A DNA stretch of 10,346 nucleotides from JAAYEA01 sp012689325. Lineage in GTDB: Bacteria; Chloroflexota; Anaerolineae; JAAYEA01. Shown piece by piece: positions 4,974 through 10,346 of the stretch. How positions within the stretch are numbered: the first letter of the stretch is position 1; the number at the start of each line of letters is the position of its first letter. Location of the stretch: assembly GCA_036841525.1 (NCBI GenBank), contig DAITVZ010000110.1, positions 1 to 10,346 of the forward strand, written 5' to 3'. The notes under the pieces are model-generated. The model saw only the letters and a list, made by a program, of their open reading frames with translations. It was not told the DNA's origin and did no database searches. Both the position numbers and the translations under genes were made by a program.

Positions 4974-7900
4974 ATGCCTGTACTGCACATCCATAGCACG
5001 GGGGTTGGTGGCGCTGGCATTACCGGGCCCACGGGGCCGACGGGGCCTAGCGGCACCGGCCCCACGGGCCCGACCGGCGCTACTGGCACGGGCGCGACGG
5101 GTCCCACGGGGCCATCGGGCACGGGTCCCACCGGCCCGACCGGCGCCACTGGCACGGGTGCGACGGGCCCCACGGGACCGCAGGGCACCCAGGGCGAGAC
5201 AGGCCAAACGGGACCGACCGGGCCGCAGGGCACGCAAGGCGATCCTGGCGCCACTGGCCCGACCGGGTTGCAGGGCGAGGCGGGGCCCACGGGCACGACC
5301 GGAGCTCAGGGCGCGACGGGTCCCACGGGTACTACGGGCGCGCAGGGCATCACCGGCACCACCGGTCCCACGGGGCCGCAGGGCACCCAGGGCGAGATTG
5401 GCGCCACTGGGCCCACGGGCACCACAGGGGCTCAGGGCACGACCGGCCCGACTGGCCCATCGGGGACGGGTCCGACTGGGCCCACGGGTCCCACCGGCGA
5501 GACCGGCACCCAGGGCATCCAGGGCATCACGGGCACCACCGGCCCGACTGGCCCCACCGGCATCGGAGAAGGCACAACCGGCCCGACGGGTCCCACGGGC
5601 GAGACGGGCGAGACAGGCCCGACAGGCGAGACAGGAGCAACCGGCCCGAGCGGCACTGGCCCCACGGGACCGACCGGGTTGCAGGGCGATCCTGGCCCGA
5701 CGGGTCCCACGGGCGAGACGGGCGAGACAGGCCCTACAGGCACCACCGGAGCTCCTGGTGCGACGGGTCCGACAGGCACCACGGGCGCACAGGGCGAAAC
5801 CGGCCCCACGGGGCCGCAGGGCACCCAAGGCGATCCTGGCCCAACGGGACCCACGGGCACCACCGGGGCGACGGGGCCGCAGGGCACGACGGGCGAGATT
5901 GGCCCCACGGGCCCGACCGGATTGCAGGGCGAGCAAGGCGAAACTGGCGAAACCGGCCCCACGGGACCGCAGGGCACGCAGGGCGAGATTGGCCCCACTG
6001 GGCACACAGGCACCACCGGAGCGCAGGGTGAGATTGGCCCTACAGGGCCAAGTGGTACAGGCCCGACTGGCCCCACCGGCGAGACGGGTCCGACAGGCAC
6101 CACAGGCATCCAGGGCATCACGGGGACAACCGGCCCGACTGGACCAACCGGCGTCGGGGAAGGCACGACAGGCCCGACTGGCCCCACCGGCGAGACGGGC
6201 GAGACGGGGCCCACAGGTGAGGCGGGGCCGACAGGCACCACCGGCCCTATCGGGCCGCAGGGCACGCAGGGCGATCCCGGCCCAACGGGACCCACGGGTA
6301 CCACGGGCGAGATCGGCCCCACAGGCCCGACCGGATTGCAGGGCGAGCAAGGCGAAACTGGCGATCCCGGCCCAACGGGACCCACGGGCACGCAAGGCGA
6401 GATTGGTCCTACCGGCCCTAGCGGCGATCAGGGCGAGACGGGCCCGACAGGCACCACCGGAGCTCAGGGCGAGACGGGGCCCACGGGCACGACAGGAGCT
6501 CAAGGCGTCACCGGACCCACGGGTACCACGGGAGCTCAGGGCGAGATTGGCCCTACCGGAGCGACCGGGGAGGCAGGTGCTACCGGCCCGACCGGGACCA
6601 CGGGTCCCACTGGCCCGGAGGGCACCCAGGGCGAGATTGGCCCTACCGGCCCGCAGGGCACCCAAGGCGATCCTGGCCCAACGGGACCGACCGGAACGAC
6701 GGGCGAGGCAGGGCCGACGGGTCCGACGGGCACCCAGGGCGAGATTGGCCCAACAGGGCCGACAGGCACCACCGGCGATCAGGGCGAAACCGGCCCGACG
6801 GGGCCAAGTGGTACAGGACCCACCGGGCCAACGGGCGAGACAGGCACCACCGGCACCACAGGTCCCACCGGCCCGCAGGGCACCCAAGGCGATCCTGGCC
6901 CCACCGGACCTACGGGTACCACGGGCGAGGTCGGCCCCACTGGTCCATCGGGAACTGGCCCGACTGGCCCGACTGGGCCAACAGGGACGACTGGCGAGGT
7001 CGGCCCCACGGGCGAGACGGGTCCGCAGGGCACGCAGGGCGAGATTGGCCCTACCGGCCCTAGCGGCGATCAAGGCGAGACGGGTCCGACAGGACCCACA
7101 GGTACCACGGGAGCTCAGGGCGTCACCGGGCCCACGGGCACCACCGGGGCCCAGGGCGATCCTGGCCCGACGGGCACAACTGGCCCGACGGGCGAAACCG
7201 GCCCGACGGGCACAACCGGGCCGACTGGCCCACAAGGGACACAAGGCGATCCTGGCCCAACTGGCGAGATCGGGCCGACGGGCCCATCGGGAACCGGCTC
7301 AACTGGGCCAACAGGGACGACAGGCGAGACGGGGCCCACCGGTGAGATGGGCCCGACGGGCACCACAGGCCCCACGGGGCCGCAGGGCACCCAGGGCGAG
7401 ACAGGCCCCACCGGCGACCCCGGCCCAACTGGCGAAATGGGGCCGACGGGCACCACAGGCCCCACCGGGCCTCAAGGCACGCAGGGTGATCCTGGCCCAA
7501 CCGGCGAGATCGGCCCGACAGGCACCACCGGCCCTATCGGGCCGCAGGGCACGCAGGGCGATCCTGGCCCGACGGGTACGACGGGGCCTCAAGGCACGAC
7601 TGGTCCCACCGGGCCGCAGGGTACACAGGGCGATCCCGGCCCCACCGGCACGACTGGCCCAACGGGCACGACCGGCCCCACCGGGCCCGCGTCGACCGGC
7701 CAGATCATCCTCTCTGCCGCGGGTGGCTGGCCGAGCGCGGTGACGGGATGCGCCGATAACGCGCTCTGGGATGCCGGCACCTACAATGCCTCGGTCTACT
7801 CGCTGGACTTTGACGCGACGACGAAAGAGTACGCGGAGTGGACGCTGGCCATGCCCTCCGACTATGACGGGGGCACGGTTACGGCGGTGTTCTACTGGAC

Positions 7901-8189
7901 GGCGGCCAGTGGCCCCGGCGCCGTGCGCTGGGGGTTGCAGGGCATCGCCCGCGGCGACGATGACGCGCTGGATGCGGCGTTCGGCACGGCGCAGGAGGTC
8001 ACGGACACGCTCATCACGGCGGGCGATGTGCACATCAGCAGCGCCACGAGCGCGATCACGCTGGCAGGAACGCCAGCCGCCAGCGAGCTGGTGCAGTTCC
8101 GGGCGTATCGAGATCCGACCCGTGCGGATGACACGCTGGCGGTGGATGCGCGGCTGTTGGGGATCCGGGTAACCTTCACGAGGACATAA
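4974..8189 (+). CDS. Collagen-like phage fibre protein with C-terminal beta-sandwich-like head
   Basis: A 1071-residue protein. Residues 1-14 (MPVLHIHSTGVGGA) are a short, perhaps attachment, segment. Residues 15 to about 905 are Gly-X-Y repeats dominated by Gly-Pro-Thr, with GTT, GET, GEI, GTQ, GPQ, GAQ and GDP triplets. The final roughly 163 residues (from STGQIILSAAGGW) form a globular domain containing AMPSDYDGGTVTAVFYW and a GLQGIARGDDDALDAAFGTAQ segment. It resembles C-terminal domains on other phage fibre-like proteins and could be a trimerisation or receptor-binding head. The helix region has no Lys, Arg, Cys, Phe, Tyr or Trp and is therefore acidic. Proline is in the X position, except in GDP and one GAP triplet, so there are few sites for Y-position prolyl hydroxylation. 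The start has GAGGA at 4962-4966. The length would give a rod of a few hundred nanometres if fully triple-helical. Long open frames on other strands here are compositional shadows. Confidence 0.92.
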   Translation: MPVLHIHSTGVGGAGITGPTGPTGPSGTGPTGPTGATGTGATGPTGPSGTGPTGPTGATGTGATGPTGPQGTQGETGQTGPTGPQGTQGDPGATGPTGLQGEAGPTGTTGAQGATGPTGTTGAQGITGTTGPTGPQGTQGEIGATGPTGTTGAQGTTGPTGPSGTGPTGPTGPTGETGTQGIQGITGTTGPTGPTGIGEGTTGPTGPTGETGETGPTGETGATGPSGTGPTGPTGLQGDPGPTGPTGETGETGPTGTTGAPGATGPTGTTGAQGETGPTGPQGTQGDPGPTGPTGTTGATGPQGTTGEIGPTGPTGLQGEQGETGETGPTGPQGTQGEIGPTGHTGTTGAQGEIGPTGPSGTGPTGPTGETGPTGTTGIQGITGTTGPTGPTGVGEGTTGPTGPTGETGETGPTGEAGPTGTTGPIGPQGTQGDPGPTGPTGTTGEIGPTGPTGLQGEQGETGDPGPTGPTGTQGEIGPTGPSGDQGETGPTGTTGAQGETGPTGTTGAQGVTGPTGTTGAQGEIGPTGATGEAGATGPTGTTGPTGPEGTQGEIGPTGPQGTQGDPGPTGPTGTTGEAGPTGPTGTQGEIGPTGPTGTTGDQGETGPTGPSGTGPTGPTGETGTTGTTGPTGPQGTQGDPGPTGPTGTTGEVGPTGPSGTGPTGPTGPTGTTGEVGPTGETGPQGTQGEIGPTGPSGDQGETGPTGPTGTTGAQGVTGPTGTTGAQGDPGPTGTTGPTGETGPTGTTGPTGPQGTQGDPGPTGEIGPTGPSGTGSTGPTGTTGETGPTGEMGPTGTTGPTGPQGTQGETGPTGDPGPTGEMGPTGTTGPTGPQGTQGDPGPTGEIGPTGTTGPIGPQGTQGDPGPTGTTGPQGTTGPTGPQGTQGDPGPTGTTGPTGTTGPTGPASTGQIILSAAGGWPSAVTGCADNALWDAGTYNASVYSLDFDATTKEYAEWTLAMPSDYDGGTVTAVFYWTAASGPGAVRWGLQGIARGDDDALDAAFGTAQEVTDTLITAGDVHISSATSAITLAGTPAASELVQFRAYRDPTRADDTLAVDARLLGIRVTFTRT
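5016..7688 (+). repeat. Gly-X-Y collagen-like repeat region
   Basis: About 890 codons of 9-base triplet repeats encode Gly every third residue. The DNA is not a clean satellite. Thr is written with all four codons (ACA, ACC, ACG, ACT) and Gly and Pro are mixed, while the protein pattern is kept. The register is broken repeatedly by two-residue steps, chiefly in eight GPSGTG segments, in two ATGTGATG segments near the start, and in GIGEG (residues 196-200) and GVGEG (393-397). Confidence 0.95.
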
Positions 8190-8192
8190 CCC

Positions 8193-8576
8193 ATGATGAC
8201 GATCATCTCCGCGTTTACAAAAAACGGTGGGCAACCGGCGACGGGGCTCACCCTGGCCGAGATCGATCTGTATCTCACGGCCGTCAATGAGGCGGACGGC
8301 GCAGAGACAGTGATTTGGAATGGCACGCAGCACCCAGCGTCCGAGTTGGCGGCAGTGGGGATGTATGTGCAACAGTATGCCAATGACGACCTTGGCAGCT
8401 ATCACTACGTTGCCGCTGCTCACTATGTGGGGGCTACGGTATTGGATACGGGCTGGGTGAGTGGCGTTCTCAGCGCTTGCGAGTTGGCCGACGACGCGAT
8501 CACGGCGGCCAAGTTCGACGAGGCCACCGCCTTCCCGCAGACCTCGGCGGACGCGGAAGCGATGGTGCTGCCATGA
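8193..8576 (+). CDS. Small phage appendage-type protein
   Basis: A 127-residue protein. Its first part (FTKNGGQPATGLTLAEIDLYL, near residues 8-28) and the later SELAAVGMYVQQY and LGSYHYVAAAHY segments resemble a small beta-sandwich module found in phage fibre or baseplate-associated proteins. In that module a 'P-x-TGL-x-x-x-I' strand is followed by a 'G-x-Y' strand. This is recognition by eye, and the exact family is unsure. The C-terminal LADDAITAAKFDEAT has the look of a flexible linker used between fibre modules. GAGGA at 8180-8184 supports the ATG at 8193; a second ATG at 8196 is possible. It follows the collagen-like gene after three bases and overlaps the next gene by four (ATGA), so it is likely part of the same appendage. 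Confidence 0.65.
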   Translation: MMTIISAFTKNGGQPATGLTLAEIDLYLTAVNEADGAETVIWNGTQHPASELAAVGMYVQQYANDDLGSYHYVAAAHYVGATVLDTGWVSGVLSACELADDAITAAKFDEATAFPQTSADAEAMVLP

Positions 8577-9319
8577 GCCTTGGAGGGGCGTTTGCTGGGC
8601 AGTGGATCGGTGGGATGGCGAACAAGCCCGCGCCAGCCAAGCAATACTACCTGACGTTCGTTCCTGAGAACGGCCTAATCAACTGTGGCCACGACGCCAG
8701 CCTTGTTGACCTGCCCTTCGCCGATTTCACGGTGGACTTTTGGATCAAGCCGACTGCTCCGCCGTCCAGTGGCGGCAAGAGCTTGCTCTGCAAGGACGAC
8801 GGCGGCTGGGAGAATGGCTGGGCGCTGTTCCTGGGGCAATACGGCACTTATCACGACCTGACTGGCTTTGTGGGTCGGTCCGGGTCGGCAGCGTGGCTAT
8901 ACACTGCCGTCCCGTTGCCGCATAATCAGTGGACCCACGTCGCTATTTCGTGGGATGTCAGCGAGGATCTTTTCTACACGGCCTATAACGGGACATGGAT
9001 CGAGGTCTACGAACGTACAGGCGATGGCGACCTCGGCACGGACGCGGACATCGACCTCCGCTGGGGGCGCGACTTCCCACAAATCTACGGCAGCCCCCCG
9101 CCAAGCGCAAGCCTGGGCTGGATGCGGATCAGCAGCGGCTTCCGCTGGACGCCAGGGGTCGCCTTTACCTCGCCAAAGCGGGTCACGCCTCCAGTGGTGG
9201 ACGGCACGACGCTGGAATTGTGGGCGCTGGACGAGGGCAGCGGGGCGACAGCCCGTGCTAGCGTGAACGCGGCCAACAATGGGACGATCACCGATTGCAC
9301 CTGGACGGAGGATGCCTAG
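8573..9319 (+). CDS. LamG/concanavalin A-like domain protein
   Basis: A 248-residue protein. Residues about 26-225 form a LamG or ConA-like jelly roll. Strand patterns include INCGHDASL (36-44), then FTVDFWIKP (52-60), GWALFLGQYG (82-91), HNQWTHVAISWD (117-128) and YNGTWIEVY (138-146). A closing strand, LELWALDEGSG, is at 214-224. The 'F-T-x-x-x-W-I-K-P' and 'W-T-H-V-A-x-x-W' signatures are the clearest marks of the fold. Such domains bind sugars or proteins and are common on fibres and surface proteins; here a tail-tip receptor-binding role is inferred from the neighbours. The N-terminal 20 residues are Gly/Ala-rich and may attach it to another part, but are not a secretion signal. I chose ATG 8573 because it overlaps the previous stop; the frame is open back to 8477, where the extra residues look like shadow sequence. 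Confidence 0.82.
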   Translation: MSLGGAFAGQWIGGMANKPAPAKQYYLTFVPENGLINCGHDASLVDLPFADFTVDFWIKPTAPPSSGGKSLLCKDDGGWENGWALFLGQYGTYHDLTGFVGRSGSAAWLYTAVPLPHNQWTHVAISWDVSEDLFYTAYNGTWIEVYERTGDGDLGTDADIDLRWGRDFPQIYGSPPPSASLGWMRISSGFRWTPGVAFTSPKRVTPPVVDGTTLELWALDEGSGATARASVNAANNGTITDCTWTEDA

Positions 9320-10135
9320 ATGGAGCGATTGCAGATCACGACCCTGACCGCGCAGGACATCAGCGCGGCGCTCCTGGTCGCCACCTACACGGCCACGGCA
9401 GCCAAGGAGCTGCTGATCAACCTGCACCTGTCCGGGCTGGCGGGTGGCGGGGCGTACCGGGCCTGTCTGACGCGGCAGATCGCCGGGGCGGGTGCGGCCT
9501 ATCAATCGCCCACGACTGTTATCTCCGTGAGCGGCGGCGTGACCACGGCGCTCCTCTCCACGACGCCGCTGGCCGTCAACTCTGGCGACGTGGTGCGGGT
9601 GTACGCGCAAGGGTTGGCCGGCGACACGAGCGTGGGCGTTGTGGTGGAGGTGTTCGACCTGACGGCGGCGACGCCGGGGGACGTGCAGACCTCCGTGGCC
9701 ATCTCGTCCACCCAGGCCGTGGCGCTGGCCCAGAACTGCGTGGCCATCCGCTTCTTCTACGCCGTCAGCGTCGCCGTCACCAGCACCATCGCCGACGACC
9801 TGGACGCGGCGGGGTCCAAGCTCTACCTGGCCGTGAAGGAGGAGGAGAGCGACAGCGACGACGATGCCCTGGTCCTGGTCGAGCGCACCGAGGGGCTGCT
9901 CCGCCTGGCCAAGGCTGCGGCGGCGGATCCCACGAAGGGGAGCCTGACCCTGGGCGGCGCGACCGGGGCCTGGACGATCCTCTTCTGGCTGGACCAGACC
10001 GTGACCGGGAGCCTGGCCGCCTGGAAGGGCAACCGCTATGTTGAGATCAAGCACCTGCCGGCCGCCGGCGATCCCCTGCTCGTCACCACGGGCCGGGCGG
10101 TCCTGTCCTACGGCATCGTGCAGGCGAACACATAG
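9320..10135 (+). CDS. Phage structural protein with BppU-like C-terminal domain
   Basis: A 271-residue protein of two parts. Residues 1-114 are beta-rich (ISAALLVATYTATAAKELL, then SGDVVRVYAQG at 88-98) and look like a small sandwich module not recognised further. Residues about 141-271 resemble the N-terminal domain of baseplate upper proteins. They carry SKLYLAVKEEESDSDDDAL (166-184, matching 'K-L-x-F-T-V-K' and 'S-D-A-L'), a TEGLLRL segment (190-196), GSLTLGGA (207-214), WTILFWLD (218-225) and YVEIKHLP (240-247). Family knowledge: such domains attach receptor-binding parts to the tail or baseplate. ATG 9320 follows the previous TAG with no gap, and GGAGG at 9307-9311 supports it. The family match is from memory of the pattern. 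Confidence 0.68.
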   Translation: MERLQITTLTAQDISAALLVATYTATAAKELLINLHLSGLAGGGAYRACLTRQIAGAGAAYQSPTTVISVSGGVTTALLSTTPLAVNSGDVVRVYAQGLAGDTSVGVVVEVFDLTAATPGDVQTSVAISSTQAVALAQNCVAIRFFYAVSVAVTSTIADDLDAAGSKLYLAVKEEESDSDDDALVLVERTEGLLRLAKAAAADPTKGSLTLGGATGAWTILFWLDQTVTGSLAAWKGNRYVEIKHLPAAGDPLLVTTGRAVLSYGIVQANT

Positions 10136-10140
10136 GGAGG
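10135..10140 (+). promoter_or_regulatory. Ribosome binding site of the last gene
   Basis: GGGAGG, six bases before the ATG at 10147, starting on the last base of the preceding TAG. It supports a real gene running off the window. Confidence 0.75.
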
Positions 10141-10146
10141 ATCGAC

Positions 10147-10346
10147 ATGGAAGCCTGGGTGAAATCCGCCGTTCATGACCTGATCGACGATAACTCTGCC
10201 GCCCTGGTCTCGGGGCTGACGATCCAGGGCCTCTCCTGGCCGGAGGCGCAACTGAGCAAGGAGCGGATCACCGCGGCCGCGGGCCGGGGCGCCTTCCTGG
10301 GCCTCGACGTGCCGCGCTACTGGCTGGCCGAGGGCTACACCGCGGC
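10147..10346 (+). CDS. Unknown protein, 3' end missing
   Basis: An ATG with a strong ribosome site opens a frame with no stop to the end of the window (66 complete codons). It begins MEAWVKSAVHDLIDDNSAAL and continues with SGLTIQGLSWPEAQLSKER, then GAFLGLDVPRYWLAEGY. I do not recognise it. The start looks helical and soluble, with no signal peptide. It is 11 bases after the BppU-like gene and is probably part of the same transcription unit, so a further structural or assembly protein is likely. Confidence 0.6.
   Translation, partial: MEAWVKSAVHDLIDDNSAALVSGLTIQGLSWPEAQLSKERITAAAGRGAFLGLDVPRYWLAEGYTA

Noticed and set aside
4344..7244. Very long open frame on the - strand through the collagen-like gene, and a shorter one at 4106-5296
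   Set aside because: The sense repeats contain almost no codons that give antisense stops. The products are low-complexity Ala/Arg/Gly or Pro/Val shadows of the collagen repeat.
5005..7743. 912-codon + strand frame overlapping the collagen-like gene
   Set aside because: Arg/Ala/Pro-rich frame-shifted reading of the Gly-X-Y repeat with no domain or ribosome site.
4974..8189. Diversity-generating retroelement acting on the fibre genes
   Set aside because: No reverse transcriptase, template repeat or adenine-specific variation pattern is visible in the window.

Overview
This GC-rich window looks like part of the late structural module of a tailed bacteriophage or prophage, probably assembled from a metagenome. 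The phage assignment rests on a head-tail connector-like protein, an HK97 gp10-like protein and a run of appendage or fibre-type genes. Every supported gene is on the + strand, packed end to end or joined by ATGA overlaps, and none shows a signal peptide. No integrase, host gene, tRNA, promoter or clear terminator is visible. The host cannot be named from the sequence; high GC and the protein style suggest an environmental bacterium, and Chloroflexota is only a guess.

Layout. Positions 3-1062 carry two head-completion or connector genes, the first cut by the window edge. Positions 1075-1392 carry a small unknown protein with an aspartate-rich loop resembling a calcium site. Positions 1396-3104 form one damaged fibre-type gene: a beta-sandwich-like domain whose two halves are separated by an array of roughly 40-residue beta-propeller-like blades. 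It contains a 100-N assembly gap and an in-frame TAA at 2523-2525. The gap is flanked on both sides by the same 55-bp sequence, so it is probably a contig overlap and not missing DNA. Joining the two sides there restores the frame and gives seven blades.

Positions 3106-3140 hold two tandem copies of a small hairpin. A two-gene enzyme cassette follows: a radical SAM/SPASM protein (3165-3920) overlapping a family 2 glycosyltransferase with a TPR-like tail (3917-4969). Four bases later comes a 1071-residue collagen-like fibre protein (4974-8189). Its roughly 890-residue Gly-X-Y region is dominated by Gly-Pro-Thr, and it has no lysine, arginine, cysteine or aromatic residue. Then come a small appendage protein (8193-8576), a LamG/concanavalin A-like protein (8573-9319), a protein with a BppU-like C-terminal half (9320-10135) and the start of an unknown gene that runs off the end.

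How it may work together. The fibre-type genes plausibly encode host-recognition parts of the virion. The enzyme cassette sits inside the fibre genes and runs directly into the Thr-rich collagen-like gene. The main hypothesis is therefore that the phage carries its own enzymes to modify its collagen-like fibre, with O-glycosylation of threonine as the simplest version. This is inference from gene order and composition.
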